A stretch of DNA of 39,963 nucleotides, taken from contig CARCZS010000027.1 of assembly GCA_948956705.1 (NCBI GenBank), forward strand, positions 1 through 39,963. Direction: 5' to 3'. Positions 1 to 8,179 of the stretch are shown one piece after another; positions within the stretch are counted from its first letter, which is position 1; each line of letters begins with the position of its first letter. A program made the position numbers and the translations under genes. The notes below the pieces were generated by a model that worked only from the letters and a program-made list of their open reading frames with translations, made no database searches and was not told where the DNA came from. The stretch is from an uncultured Phocaeicola sp. Its GTDB lineage: Bacteria > Bacteroidota > Bacteroidia > Bacteroidales > Bacteroidaceae.

Positions 1-174
1 TTTATGAGACTACCAACTTTTTATGAACAAAATCTTATCCCGAACTGGGGTATAAAGGATAAAAAAGAATCCACTTTGCTTAAACAAAAAGGCTTTACCT
101 GTGTTTGTGTAACTGTTTTGTTTGTCGTTGTGCTGATAGTAAAACATTGGCGCAACAGACAATCTTCATCATAA
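1..174 (+). CDS. Possible 3' end of an unidentified membrane-protein gene, cut by the window edge
   Basis: The frame is open from base 1 to a TAA at 172-174, with an in-frame ATG at 4. The readable 56-57 residues have a polar N-terminal half (about 1-30), one hydrophobic stretch (about residues 31-47, rich in Val and Leu), and a short basic tail ending in three serines. This looks like the C-terminal anchor of a longer protein that starts left of the window, but it could be a complete 56-residue membrane peptide. A terminator-like hairpin follows 25 bp after the stop, which supports a real gene end. I do not recognise the family. Confidence 0.4.
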   Translation, partial: FMRLPTFYEQNLIPNWGIKDKKESTLLKQKGFTCVCVTVLFVVVLIVKHWRNRQSSS

Positions 175-199
175 GACTTTAAATTTATAAATTGGACTG

Positions 200-231
200 C
201 CCCGGCTCGTGATGAGTCGGGGTATTTGTTT
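200..231 (+). terminator. Hairpin terminator after the left-edge gene
   Basis: CCCCGGCTC (200-208) pairs with GAGTCGGGG (214-222), with one G-U pair, around a GTGAT loop. A short T-rich stretch follows. It sits 25 bp after the TAA at 174. The same loop recurs in the hairpin at 478-506. Confidence 0.6.
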
Positions 232-477
232 AAATACAATTTCCCAATTGGATTACACAATCAACTGAAGAGAATAGAATTTTATGTATTTTTGCCTTGT
301 ATTGTGGGGTAGAAGCCAATCTCATAACAAAAATTACTCCTTGTTTTGGGGATCTATTGTAATACGCAATAATGTGACAAAAAATATTTTTAGAAATAGG
401 CAAATCCTTTTGAACAAATTCGTCATTGTTTTGTTCTTGAAGAATAAAGTAGATTGTCAAAACGTAACTAATCTGAA

Positions 478-515
478 CCGTTCCGGCTTGTGATAAGTGG
501 GAGCGGTTTTATTTC
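478..515 (+). terminator. Second hairpin terminator with the same GTGAT loop
   Basis: Bases 478-489 pair with 495-506 (12 positions, one mismatch, two G-U pairs) around the loop GTGAT, followed by TTTTATTT. It closely resembles the hairpin at 200-222 in loop and upper stem (GGCTyGTGATrAGT). Confidence 0.55.
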
Positions 516-560
516 AACAATATTTTTGTTAAAAGATAGCGCGTGAATTATATGTTCTTT

Positions 561-568
561 TATTTTTG
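561..568 (+). promoter_or_regulatory. Bacteroides -7 box before the small gene
   Basis: TATTTTTG matches TAnnTTTG. Transcription from it would begin near 575, so a TTG start at 566 is impossible and a start at 581 would leave only a few leader bases. No clear -33 TTTG stands at the usual 19-21 bp spacing. Confidence 0.45.
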
Positions 569-595
569 TACACAGTTGACATGAATTTATGTATC

Positions 596-835
596 ATGGT
601 GAAAAAGAAATCTTATTCCGAAGAGAAATTAAATGAAATGATCGTATGGCTCAATAATCATGCCAATGAACTTCCTAAGGAAATGCAGATAAATAAATTC
701 GCTTTCACACCAAATTTGAAACTTACTGTTGAAAGTTGCATCATGCAGGCTAAACAATGTTTGGGTAACTATAAGATGGCTGGAGCTTTTAGACTGCTCC
801 AACAAATCGGAGAGAACCTTGAAAACAATAAATGA
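596..835 (+). CDS. Small conserved-looking protein, possibly DUF6965-like
   Basis: This encodes 79 residues with no signal peptide or membrane segment. It is mixed-charge and mostly helical in character, with the pattern acidic helix, LPKEMQIN turn, then two helices. The pattern recalls small Bacteroidales proteins of the DUF6965 type; that assignment is from memory and tentative. I chose the ATG at 596 because the frame's upstream TTG at 566 overlaps the -7 box (561-568), and the protein from 596 begins with a plausible basic MVKKKSYSEE. The ATG at 581 is the alternative. It stands alone between a terminator-like hairpin and the convergent DUF1622 gene. Function unknown. Confidence 0.6.
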   Translation: MVKKKSYSEEKLNEMIVWLNNHANELPKEMQINKFAFTPNLKLTVESCIMQAKQCLGNYKMAGAFRLLQQIGENLENNK

Positions 836-959
836 TATTCTTCTATTATTTAGTAAGTAAATCAAGATGTTTCTTTCATCGACAAAAATATGAAAGTATG
901 CAATGTGTGTGCAACTTAAAAAGCCAATATGTATAAATGATTAGTTTTTCAGTGCTTTT

Positions 960-1301
960 TTATTTTTCTTCACTTTCCAATTCTTTTATCTCTTTATTGA
1001 GGAATACGGATAGGATGGTTCTTAAAACAACAATACCTCCCAATAGGGCCAATTCATTCAAAGTGGGCTCCAATACTGTTTTCAAAATATCCGAAGCTAT
1101 CAGAAATTCTAAGCCAAGAAGCAGATAAGTTCCGAATGTAGCTCTTAATTTTCGTATATTGGTAATGGAATACCCTCCGGTAAAACGTCGTATTTCATTC
1201 TTCAAAAAAGAGATGATACCTATCAACGCTCCGTATGTGACAATCAAAAGGCTTGTCACACTTATAACAGCTGCTAATAAATCCAAGAAATGAGTAAGCA
1301 T
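960..1301 (-). CDS. DUF1622 family membrane protein
   Basis: The product has 113 residues and three hydrophobic segments (about 5-32, 56-75 and 80-100). The first two are separated by a short basic loop (KNEIRRF), and the tail is acidic (KELESEEK). Length and layout match the DUF1622 family of small bacterial inner-membrane proteins, whose function is unknown. It lies 51 bp after cobC on the same strand, so it may be read from the cobalamin operon, but nothing in the sequence ties it to that pathway. The 124 bp after it, up to the convergent small gene, hold no obvious terminator. Confidence 0.8.
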   Translation of the reverse strand: MLTHFLDLLAAVISVTSLLIVTYGALIGIISFLKNEIRRFTGGYSITNIRKLRATFGTYLLLGLEFLIASDILKTVLEPTLNELALLGGIVVLRTILSVFLNKEIKELESEEK

Positions 1302-1352
1302 ATTTATTTGTCTTTATGAATAGAACAAATAAATAAGCGATATGTTCTTACA

Positions 1353-1883
1353 TCATGATAACTCTATCTTGACAATTCCTCCATAAGGAGTGAGTGCGCC
1401 AAACGCCTCTTCGGGTTTAATGATACCTGCATAAATCTGTGCGTTCAGTAAAATGCCGCCATGAGCAAAGATCGCGACTTGTTCATACGGTTTTTGGCGA
1501 AGTTCGTCTAGAAAATCGGCAACACGCCGGTATTGATCTTCAAAGGACTCTCCATTGGTCGCTTTTACATGCAGATAATCTGCATACCATCTTTCCAGAT
1601 TAGCGTCGGCAATTTCATCGAACCGATGCATTTCCCAATCTCCGAAATTTAGTTCCTTTAGGCGGTCGTCCCGTTCTGCATCCGGGTAGCCGCAAAAGGT
1701 AGCCAGGCGTACACAACGGGTTAACGGGCTGGTATAAACCTTATCAAAAGATAAGCCTTGTAAATGGGCTGCCGTTTGAGTTGCCTCCATTTCAAAAGTC
1801 GGCTTTAAGGGTACATCCGTCTGTCCGTAACAAACGCCTTGCGGAACATCAACAGCAGTATGACGCATGAAGTATATTACCAT
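1353..1883 (-). CDS. cobC: Alpha-ribazole-5'-phosphate phosphatase (histidine phosphatase family)
   Basis: A histidine phosphatase of 176 residues. The N-terminus carries the catalytic RHT motif (MRHTAVD, residues 6-12), followed by YGQTDVPL, and a C-terminal FAHGG supplies the second catalytic histidine. CobC removes the 5'-phosphate from alpha-ribazole phosphate (or adenosylcobalamin phosphate) in cobalamin nucleotide-loop assembly. The family alone would also fit other phosphoglycerate-mutase-like phosphatases; the position directly after cobS supports CobC. Its start overlaps the end of cobS by 7 bp, suggesting translational coupling. Confidence 0.85.
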   Translation of the reverse strand: MVIYFMRHTAVDVPQGVCYGQTDVPLKPTFEMEATQTAAHLQGLSFDKVYTSPLTRCVRLATFCGYPDAERDDRLKELNFGDWEMHRFDEIADANLERWYADYLHVKATNGESFEDQYRRVADFLDELRQKPYEQVAIFAHGGILLNAQIYAGIIKPEEAFGALTPYGGIVKIELS

Positions 1884-2626
1884 AGATTTGTATAGATTAA
1901 GTTTATAGTCAGATAAAAAGAAAACTCACATAATAGGAAAGTCGCTCCGCAACAATCACCGGTATATCCTTGCAGGCGTCTGCGCATGAGTGACATTAAA
2001 AGGATGAACATCATAGCAGGAGCGATGGCTGCCCACCAGTATCCTTTATCCAGTAATAAAAGCATAGGTAGGGCTCCGGCCATAAAAGCGGATAATAAAA
2101 CACCTGGGCTCATACGGTCATATATGACTTTTGCTTTCGATTCTTCTTCTTTACGGGCGTATGGAAGCGTGTTGATGATTTGTGCGGCACAAAACTTGCT
2201 CCAGGCATCTCCGCTTAATATGGCCGCACATGCCAAGGGTACAGAAAGTGTGGTGAGTATATTCCACATCAATCCATAATAGAATAATAATCCGAGCACT
2301 CCGTATGTGCCGATATGTGAATCCTTCATGATGGACAGAATCTTGTCACGTGATGTACCGCCCCCGAAGCCATCGCAGAAGTCTGCCAATCCATCTTCGT
2401 GTAAAGCACCTGTTACTAATAACCGGGCAGCCAACGCCATGAGCACAGCTATTTGTACAGGCAGAAATTCTGCTGTGATCCATAGAGTGCCTGCCATGAT
2501 ACCTCCTGTCAGCCATCCAACAAAGGGCCAGTAGTCCACTACTCGTTTAAAGTAAACAGGTGGTACGTCAGCTATTTTCCAAAACGGAAGGCGTGTGAAA
2601 AAAATGAGGGAGGCAAGCAGTTTCAT
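1877..2626 (-). CDS. cobS: Adenosylcobinamide-GDP ribazoletransferase (cobalamin synthase)
   Basis: An integral membrane protein of 249 residues, the normal CobS length. It joins adenosylcobinamide-GDP to alpha-ribazole (or its phosphate), the last main step of cobalamin synthesis. Signature elements are the N-terminal FFTRLP and the acidic DGLADFCDGFGGG stretch (about residues 98-110), thought to bind Mg2+-nucleotide. A second conserved block, GYTGDCCGA, lies near residues 220-228. Several hydrophobic helices lie between and after these. It starts 2 bp after cobT ends and overlaps cobC by 7 bp, so the three genes are almost certainly one transcript. Confidence 0.93.
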   Translation of the reverse strand: MKLLASLIFFTRLPFWKIADVPPVYFKRVVDYWPFVGWLTGGIMAGTLWITAEFLPVQIAVLMALAARLLVTGALHEDGLADFCDGFGGGTSRDKILSIMKDSHIGTYGVLGLLFYYGLMWNILTTLSVPLACAAILSGDAWSKFCAAQIINTLPYARKEEESKAKVIYDRMSPGVLLSAFMAGALPMLLLLDKGYWWAAIAPAMMFILLMSLMRRRLQGYTGDCCGATFLLCEFSFYLTINLIYTNLW

Positions 2627-2628
2627 GG

Positions 2629-3666
2629 TTAAAAATATTTAGTGATGGAGGCATGGGCGAAATTGTCCATCTCATTCATCATGTTTACAGAGGAAACAAC
2701 GATGGGATAAGCGCATATCGCTCCTGTTCCTTCTCCCAAGCGCAGACCTAAATTTAATAAAGGGCGTACTTTCATGGCGTCCAATACTAGTTTATGACCG
2801 GTTTCATCTCCCTGATGTCCGAATATGGCATACGACAAAACTTCCGGATGAAGTTTTGAGGCGGCCAGTATGCAGTTGGTCATGATGAAGCCGTCTACCA
2901 GAATAATCATTCTTAATTCTGCCGCCCGGAGCATGCCGCCTATTGCCATAACCATTTCATATCCTCCGAACCAGGCGATGATATCTTTTGCAGAACCGTC
3001 ACCGGCATAATGGTCAACCGATTGTTTCAATACATTGTATTTATGGCGGATGCCTTCTGAATCCAGTCCGCTTCCCGCACCTACACATTGCTCTAATGAA
3101 ATACCTGTCAGCAAATGCATCCAGACAGAGGAAGGGGAGGTGTTGCCAATACCCATTTCGCCAAAACTGACCACATTGCAGCCGTCAGCATGAATCATAT
3201 CCGTTATCTTTGCTCCACGTTCCAGGCATAATTCCATTTCTTCCATACTCATTGCAGGACCTTTTAGAAAACTGTGCGTGCCACGTCCTACGCTACAGTT
3301 GATAATGCCTTTCTCGTAAGGAAGATCGTAATCGACTCCTGAGTCTACTAATACAAGCTTAAAACCATGTTGGCGGCATAAAAAATTAACTCCGGCACCT
3401 CCATGTAAAAAATTACTTAGTTGTTGCCAAGTGATTTCTTTGGGAGACTTGCTTACCCCTTCTTCTACTATACCATGATCGGCTGCAAAAAGTACGTTGT
3501 GCGGATGGCTTAATGTAGGGGAGAGGGTTTGTTGGATTAATCCGATTTGCAATGCAAGGTCTTCCAGAACGCCCAATGAACCTTTGGGCTTTGTCAAATT
3601 GTTGATTTTGTCTATCAATGCCTCCCGAAGACCTTCATCGGGATACTCAATATGAAAGTTTTTCAT
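2629..3666 (-). CDS. cobT: Nicotinate-nucleotide--dimethylbenzimidazole phosphoribosyltransferase
   Basis: This soluble enzyme of 345 residues moves phosphoribosyl from nicotinate mononucleotide to a lower-ligand base, giving alpha-ribazole phosphate. It has the KPKGSLG motif near residue 30, AADHGI (about 67-72), a glycine-rich [12 protein letters not shown] segment (about 168-179), and the catalytic glutamate in RLGEGTGA (Glu312, equivalent to Salmonella Glu317). The length is typical. It starts 8 bp after cobU ends and runs into cobS with a 2-bp gap. Which lower-ligand base is used cannot be told from the sequence. Confidence 0.95.
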   Translation of the reverse strand: MKNFHIEYPDEGLREALIDKINNLTKPKGSLGVLEDLALQIGLIQQTLSPTLSHPHNVLFAADHGIVEEGVSKSPKEITWQQLSNFLHGGAGVNFLCRQHGFKLVLVDSGVDYDLPYEKGIINCSVGRGTHSFLKGPAMSMEEMELCLERGAKITDMIHADGCNVVSFGEMGIGNTSPSSVWMHLLTGISLEQCVGAGSGLDSEGIRHKYNVLKQSVDHYAGDGSAKDIIAWFGGYEMVMAIGGMLRAAELRMIILVDGFIMTNCILAASKLHPEVLSYAIFGHQGDETGHKLVLDAMKVRPLLNLGLRLGEGTGAICAYPIVVSSVNMMNEMDNFAHASITKYF

Positions 3667-3674
3667 TGTATTTA

Positions 3675-4184
3675 TTATTTTATAGGAACAGGAATTCCCG
3701 ATACCATCAAATATACTTGGTCTGCTTTTGAAGCTATATATTGATTCATCCAGCCCTGTAAATCTGTAAAGCGGCGTTGGATGGCGTTTTCGGATACTGC
3801 TCCGGAACCTATTTCATTGGTTACGAAAATAAAAGTGGCATCTTGCCGGATAAAATTATCAAACTCCTGTTTGACAGCCTGCAATGCAGCCTCTACATCC
3901 GCATCCAAATCAAAGAAAAAGTTGGTACACCATAAGGTGACACAGTCAATCAATACTACATTATCCTTTACTTGATGGCGGCTCAGTTCTTTTTCTTCTT
4001 CTATATTCGTCCATTCCGGTCCGCGCCTTTCTTGATGTTTGATAACGCGTTGGCGGAATTCTTCATCCCAAATACGGGAAGTAGCTATATAAACGGGAGT
4101 GGGTGATAAGCTTAATGCCAATTTCTCCGCGTATGAACTTTTTCCCGAACGTTGGCCTCCTGTGATTAAGATAATACGTCTCAT
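3675..4184 (-). CDS. cobU: Adenosylcobinamide kinase / adenosylcobinamide-phosphate guanylyltransferase
   Basis: This bifunctional enzyme phosphorylates adenosylcobinamide and then transfers GMP to it. The N-terminal P-loop GGQRSGKS lies at residues 9-16. The histidine of [11 protein letters not shown] (His50) matches the guanylylated histidine region of Salmonella Cob[10 protein letters not shown] and VTNEIGSG are also CobU motifs. I chose the ATG at 4184 over the one at 4205: the protein then begins directly with the P-loop strand ([10 protein letters not shown]), and the gene no longer overlaps the upstream FHA gene, leaving a 4-bp gap. The product has 169 residues, normal for CobU. It is the first cobalamin gene of the operon. 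Confidence 0.92.
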   Translation of the reverse strand: MRRIILITGGQRSGKSSYAEKLALSLSPTPVYIATSRIWDEEFRQRVIKHQERRGPEWTNIEEEKELSRHQVKDNVVLIDCVTLWCTNFFFDLDADVEAALQAVKQEFDNFIRQDATFIFVTNEIGSGAVSENAIQRRFTDLQGWMNQYIASKADQVYLMVSGIPVPIK

Positions 4185-4188
4185 TGTC

Positions 4189-4713
4189 TTACTTCTCGGT
4201 GGCACGCAGAATCAACGTAGTCGCACCTAATGTGATGATAGCGCCTTCCTCGATCCGTATCCGGTCCTTGTTCCCCAAAATCTCGTTCATCAGAAATGTT
4301 CCTGTAATGCTGTCATTATCACGCAGGGTATAAATGACTTCCCCTTGTTTGTTGCGTTTCACATTAATGATACAATGCCTTCTGTCCATGCTCGGATCTG
4401 ATGTTTCGATGGGAATGTCCACTTCAGTGCCTTTGCTTCTGCGTCCTATCAGGTTGTCACCTTCCATCAGGGGTAATACTTGTTTGTATCCGAATACATT
4501 TTCTACTACCACGATACTTCCAAAATCCTCTTTATTGGCTTGTTCGTCCAATATTTCTTCTTTACGGGTTGCTTTCAGTTTGGATTTTCCGATACGGATA
4601 CTGAATTGTTTTTTACAATGGTCGCATACAAAGACCAACGACTGGCCTTCTGTATATTTGGTTTCATCAAAAGTTATATAGTTGTCACATTTGGGACACA
4701 AAACTCTTTTCAT
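4189..4713 (-). CDS. Zinc-ribbon and FHA domain protein
   Basis: The product has 174 residues. An N-terminal zinc ribbon is formed by CPKC (Cys6, Cys9) and CDHC (Cys30, Cys33). After a basic linker comes a forkhead-associated domain (about residues 75-170) with the expected GRRS, SMDRRHC and late asparagine/glycine elements. FHA domains bind phosphothreonine peptides, so it may read Ser/Thr kinase marks, but no kinase or phosphatase gene lies nearby. There is no signal peptide, so it is cytoplasmic. It follows the HU-SPOR gene by 15 bp and precedes cobU by 4 bp. Confidence 0.85.
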   Translation of the reverse strand: MKRVLCPKCDNYITFDETKYTEGQSLVFVCDHCKKQFSIRIGKSKLKATRKEEILDEQANKEDFGSIVVVENVFGYKQVLPLMEGDNLIGRRSKGTEVDIPIETSDPSMDRRHCIINVKRNKQGEVIYTLRDNDSITGTFLMNEILGNKDRIRIEEGAIITLGATTLILRATEK

Positions 4714-4728
4714 AAAAAATAATCTTGT

Positions 4729-5859
4729 TTATTTGGAACTCAATATCCATGCATTCTTGAATGCATCATTTTGTTTCAGTTCATTTAATTTTTTATAAGC
4801 AGCGGCTTTATCTGCAAAGTTGCACAAAGACAGGCGATAACGTCCGTTACCTTCTATGATTGTTACATCCTTGTATCCTTTTTGCTTGTACTCATTAAGT
4901 ACTTGCTGTGCGTCATTGGCTGTCGGTAAACTGGATACGATGATATAATACTTATTTTTTTTACTGCTCGAAGGTGTTGCTGTTTCTTTCTTCTCAAGGG
5001 CAGGTTTACTTACAGTAACAGGCTTGGCAACTGGCTGTTCTGTGCTGTTCAATTTTGCTGCAACAGTATTCTTGGGCACTGCTTCTTGTGCTTTTCCTAC
5101 CTTTTCTACTTTTACAGTTACAGGTTTCAACGTGTTTTGATTATTTTTGATATTCGTCTTCTTGGGTTGCTGCGGTCTGGAAGGAACGGTTACCAAGGTC
5201 GTTGCCAAAGATTGGGAACGAATGGCGTCAAACAGACCATCCGTACCTAAAGAAGCATAATTACCTTTGTCCACATATGTGTTCTCTACCGGAACAGACA
5301 AGAAGAAAAATAAGACTACAGCTATAGCCACAGCTACTGCATTTCCTATCCACTGACGTTTGAAACGTACAGTTCTCTTCCTTTTTTCTTGTCGGGGAAG
5401 TAATTCTCTGGTTGCTGCAGATGTTGTTGAAGTAAGATATTCTAATCTGTTGATGGAAAACGAACTAAGCCCGTATAGGGTAGGTGATAATGCACCGTCC
5501 TCATTGGGATGGAACTCGTATGTGCTATGAATATTATAATGTAAGACCCCTATGCCATGCATTTCTGCACATCCATTTTGGTATAGTTGTTCTTTCAATC
5601 CGGCTACCTCTTCTTCTATCATGCGTGTGGCATCAGGAAAATCGGTGTGATGGGCTTGCATATACGATTGAACTAATAAACCATCGTTTATAGTCAATTG
5701 GGGATTGAAACCAATAGTACGTACAGGGGGAAGATAAAGATTTTCTTCCTTGATATACCGTGCCGGTTGATAGTGCGCTATAAAACCGCCAAAGTCTGGA
5801 ATAATCACACAGTCATTTTCCAGTAACAGAATTTCTATATGTCTAGCCAATTCAATCAT
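4729..5859 (-). CDS. HU-like (CCDC81-type) and SPOR domain membrane protein
   Basis: The product has 376 residues. The N-terminal ~140 (starting MIELARHIEILLLEN, with IPDFGGFIAHY near 20-30) resemble the paired bacterial CCDC81/HU-like domains found in Bacteroidetes. One transmembrane helix follows at about 168-187, then a Lys/Pro/Thr-rich linker, then a C-terminal SPOR domain (about 300-376) of the type that binds denuded septal peptidoglycan. The protein thus has a cytoplasmic HU-like part and a periplasmic wall-binding part. A role linking the nucleoid or cell interior to division sites is inference. Its -7 box ends so close to the ATG that the mRNA may be almost leaderless. Confidence 0.85.
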   Translation of the reverse strand: MIELARHIEILLLENDCVIIPDFGGFIAHYQPARYIKEENLYLPPVRTIGFNPQLTINDGLLVQSYMQAHHTDFPDATRMIEEEVAGLKEQLYQNGCAEMHGIGVLHYNIHSTYEFHPNEDGALSPTLYGLSSFSINRLEYLTSTTSAATRELLPRQEKRKRTVRFKRQWIGNAVAVAIAVVLFFFLSVPVENTYVDKGNYASLGTDGLFDAIRSQSLATTLVTVPSRPQQPKKTNIKNNQNTLKPVTVKVEKVGKAQEAVPKNTVAAKLNSTEQPVAKPVTVSKPALEKKETATPSSSKKNKYYIIVSSLPTANDAQQVLNEYKQKGYKDVTIIEGNGRYRLSLCNFADKAAAYKKLNELKQNDAFKNAWILSSK

Positions 5860-5863
5860 ATCG

Positions 5864-5871
5864 CAAAATTA
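5864..5871 (-). promoter_or_regulatory. -7 box of the HU-SPOR/cob operon
   Basis: On the minus strand this reads TAATTTTG, a full match to TAnnTTTG. The ATG at 5859-5857 begins only 4 bases after the box, where transcription would be expected to start. The start codon is well supported by family similarity, so the transcript would be leaderless or nearly so. Confidence 0.5.
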
Positions 5872-5936
5872 GCATTTTTATTCCGTTTCAGCGCAACTTT
5901 TATGGAAGAAAATAACAACTCACTCATAATTTATTG

Positions 5937-5944
5937 TAATTTTG
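5937..5944 (+). promoter_or_regulatory. -7 box of ugd
   Basis: TAATTTTG matches the Bacteroides -7 consensus, 33 bp before the ugd ATG. No good -33 TTTG is visible at 19-21 bp spacing. Confidence 0.5.
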
Positions 5945-5977
5945 CAGCGAAAAAGTTAGACTAACGAATTAAATAAA

Positions 5978-7291
5978 ATGAATATAGCGATTGTAGGAAC
6001 CGGGTATGTAGGACTTGTTACCGGAACATGTTTTGCCGAAACTGGCGTAGACGTAACTTGTGTAGATGTAAATGCGGATAAGATTGCTAATCTGCAACAG
6101 GGTATTATTCCTATTTATGAACCGGGATTGGAAGATATGGTCTTGCGTAATGTAAAGGCTGGACGTCTTCATTTCACCACCTCTTTAGAGAGTTGTCTGG
6201 ACAATGTGGATATTGTGTTCAGTGCTGTGGGCACTCCTCCCGATGAAGACGGAAGTGCCGATTTGCGTTATGTGCTTGAAGTTGCCAAGACGATTGGTGC
6301 TAATATGAAGAAATACACCTTGGTCGTGACCAAGAGTACGGTGCCCGTGGGTACGGCCCGGAAAGTAAAAGCGGCTATCCGGGAGGAATTGGAGAAAAGA
6401 GGGGAGTCGATAGATTTCGATGTGGCTTCTAATCCGGAATTCTTGAAAGAAGGTAATGCTATCGATGACTTTATGAGTCCGGACCGTGTGGTAGTGGGCG
6501 TAGAGTCGGAAAGGGCTAAAAAACTGATGACCAAGCTTTATAAACCTTTCATGCTGGTTAACTTCCGCGTTATCTTCATGGATATTCCTTCTGCCGAGAT
6601 GACCAAGTATGCGGCAAACTCCATGTTGGCCACCCGTATCAGCTTTATGAACGATATTGCCAACTTGTGCGAACTGGTGGGAGCTGATGTAAATATGGTA
6701 CGTGACGGAATAGGTTCCGACAGTCGTATCGGGCGTAAGTTCTTGTATCCGGGATGCGGTTATGGTGGATCTTGTTTCCCGAAAGATGTGAAGGCGTTGA
6801 TTAAGACTGCCGAGCAGAATGGTTATTCCATGCAGGTGTTGAAAGCGGTGGAAGATGTGAACGAGAATCAGAAAGGCATTTTGTTCGAGAAACTGGTAAA
6901 AGTATTCAATGGAGATTTGAAAGGCAAAACAGTGGCTTTGTGGGGACTTGCATTCAAACCCGGTACGGACGATATGCGTGAGGCTCCGGCTTTGGTACTT
7001 ATTGAGAAATTGAAACAGTCGGGTTGCAATGTCCGCGCATACGATCCTGCTGCTATGGATGAGTCCCGCCGCCGGATAGGAGAGTCGGTTTATTATGCGC
7101 ACGATATGTATGATGCGGCTCTTGATGCGGATGCGTTGATTCTGGTAACCGAGTGGAAAGAGTTCCGTCTTCCTACCTGGGGAGTAATCAAGAAGGCGAT
7201 GAAGCAGCCTGTAGTGCTTGACGGACGAAATATTTATGATGGTGACGAACTACAGGAAATGGGGTTTGTTTATCATTGCATCGGTCGATAA
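5978..7291 (+). CDS. ugd: UDP-glucose 6-dehydrogenase
   Basis: The enzyme oxidises UDP-glucose to UDP-glucuronate with two NAD+, feeding capsule and other polysaccharides. It has 437 residues, the usual length. The N-terminal Rossmann fold carries GTGYVG (7-12). Then come TKSTVPVGT (118-126), the substrate-binding EMTKYAANS (Lys210, Asn214), and the catalytic cysteine in GGSCFPKD (Cys266). A C-terminal UDP-binding domain has FKPGTDDMREAP. Bacterial homologues can act on UDP-N-acetyl sugars instead; overall similarity favours UDP-glucose. It is separated from the next lipoprotein gene by 23 bp and may share its transcript. Confidence 0.93.
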   Translation: MNIAIVGTGYVGLVTGTCFAETGVDVTCVDVNADKIANLQQGIIPIYEPGLEDMVLRNVKAGRLHFTTSLESCLDNVDIVFSAVGTPPDEDGSADLRYVLEVAKTIGANMKKYTLVVTKSTVPVGTARKVKAAIREELEKRGESIDFDVASNPEFLKEGNAIDDFMSPDRVVVGVESERAKKLMTKLYKPFMLVNFRVIFMDIPSAEMTKYAANSMLATRISFMNDIANLCELVGADVNMVRDGIGSDSRIGRKFLYPGCGYGGSCFPKDVKALIKTAEQNGYSMQVLKAVEDVNENQKGILFEKLVKVFNGDLKGKTVALWGLAFKPGTDDMREAPALVLIEKLKQSGCNVRAYDPAAMDESRRRIGESVYYAHDMYDAALDADALILVTEWKEFRLPTWGVIKKAMKQPVVLDGRNIYDGDELQEMGFVYHCIGR

Positions 7292-7314
7292 ATAAAAAAA
7301 TAGAGAGAATAACC

Positions 7315-8103
7315 ATGTACAAACGTTTTTCGATAATAATGTTGGCTGTTGCGCTGTCTTCTTGTGGAACTCCGCAACAAAAAGCATCCGCTCTGGAAGA
7401 AAACAAGGAGGCAAAATCTTTGTTGGAAGGTATATGGTTGGACGATAATACGGAAACGGCATTACTGAGGGTGAAAGGCGATACCCTGTTTTATGCAGAT
7501 GCCGCTACGGCTCCCGTTGCTTTTAAAATTATAGGCGATTCGTTGATTACGTATGGTGCACGGACTAATGGTTATAAGATTGAGAAGCAGGGGGAGCATA
7601 TTTTTTGGTTTCATTCGGCTGTGGGAGATGTGATACGCCTGCATAAGTCTGATACGGAGAATGATTCTCTGGCATTTATCCATACTCGGGAAATCCCTGT
7701 TTATAACGAAGTTATTAAGAAAGATTCGGTGGTGACATACGATAATGTCCGTTATCGCGGATATGTGTACATTAACCCGTCAAAGATTAAAGTAATGCGT
7801 CCGGGGGTTTCGGAGGAAGGACTTGGGGTGGATAATGTATATTATGACAATATCATACACATTTGCGTGTATGAAGGCAGGAAGAGTCTTTATGCCAAAG
7901 ATATCACCAAGCAGATGTTCAAGGGGGTGGTTCCGGATGATTTCTTGCAATGGGCTATATTGTCGGATATGGATTTTATGGGGGTCGATTCGAAAGGGTA
8001 TCATTATCAGGCCACGGTGTGCATACCTGACGGCGCGTCTTGTTATATGGTCAATATTACTGCCGGCAAGGATGGAGGACTTGCATTCGAGTTGGTAAGG
8101 TAG
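7315..8103 (+). CDS. DUF4738-type lipoprotein
   Basis: The product has 262 residues. I chose the ATG at 7315 because it gives a clean lipoprotein signal: basic MYKRF, a hydrophobic stretch, then a lipobox ending at Cys17 (ALSSCG). An upstream ATG at 7276 lies inside the end of ugd and would spoil the signal. The mature part is beta-rich, with a GIWLDD segment at about 40 that recalls lipocalin-like start strands. It resembles Bacteroidales DUF4738 proteins, whose function is unknown. It is probably exported and lipid-anchored. It follows ugd by 23 bp. Confidence 0.75.
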   Translation: MYKRFSIIMLAVALSSCGTPQQKASALEENKEAKSLLEGIWLDDNTETALLRVKGDTLFYADAATAPVAFKIIGDSLITYGARTNGYKIEKQGEHIFWFHSAVGDVIRLHKSDTENDSLAFIHTREIPVYNEVIKKDSVVTYDNVRYRGYVYINPSKIKVMRPGVSEEGLGVDNVYYDNIIHICVYEGRKSLYAKDITKQMFKGVVPDDFLQWAILSDMDFMGVDSKGYHYQATVCIPDGASCYMVNITAGKDGGLAFELVR

Positions 8104-8179
8104 TCGTGGCTATGTCATTTTTTTTATTTCGCGATTACTATTTGGTCGCTATCATGCTCTATAGAGAATACCCTGAAAA

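Larger units (their letters stand above)
232..595 (+). other. Gene-poor stretch with an orphan -7 box and a second hairpin; possible small RNA
   Basis: I see no convincing protein gene here. A TATTTTTG box at 287-294 fits the Bacteroides -7 consensus but has no good -33 partner. About 180 bp downstream is the hairpin at 478-506 with a T-rich tail. A transcript from about 301 to about 515 would be a free-standing RNA of roughly 210 nt. Between them lies a small inverted repeat (TATTG/CAATA near 355-372). The RNA is inference only. Confidence 0.25.

Noticed and set aside
284..493. 69-codon open frame on the plus strand
   Set aside because: Its ATG precedes the -7 box at 287-294 and its stop lies in the loop of the hairpin at 478-506. 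The peptide shows no recognisable domain.
4185..4188. Cobalamin riboswitch before cobU
   Set aside because: Only 4 bp separate cobU from the FHA gene, and no B12-box-like sequence was seen near the operon start.
6185..7102. 305-codon frame antisense to ugd
   Set aside because: It is a shadow of a well-conserved enzyme gene. It is rich in His, Arg and Ile without any domain.
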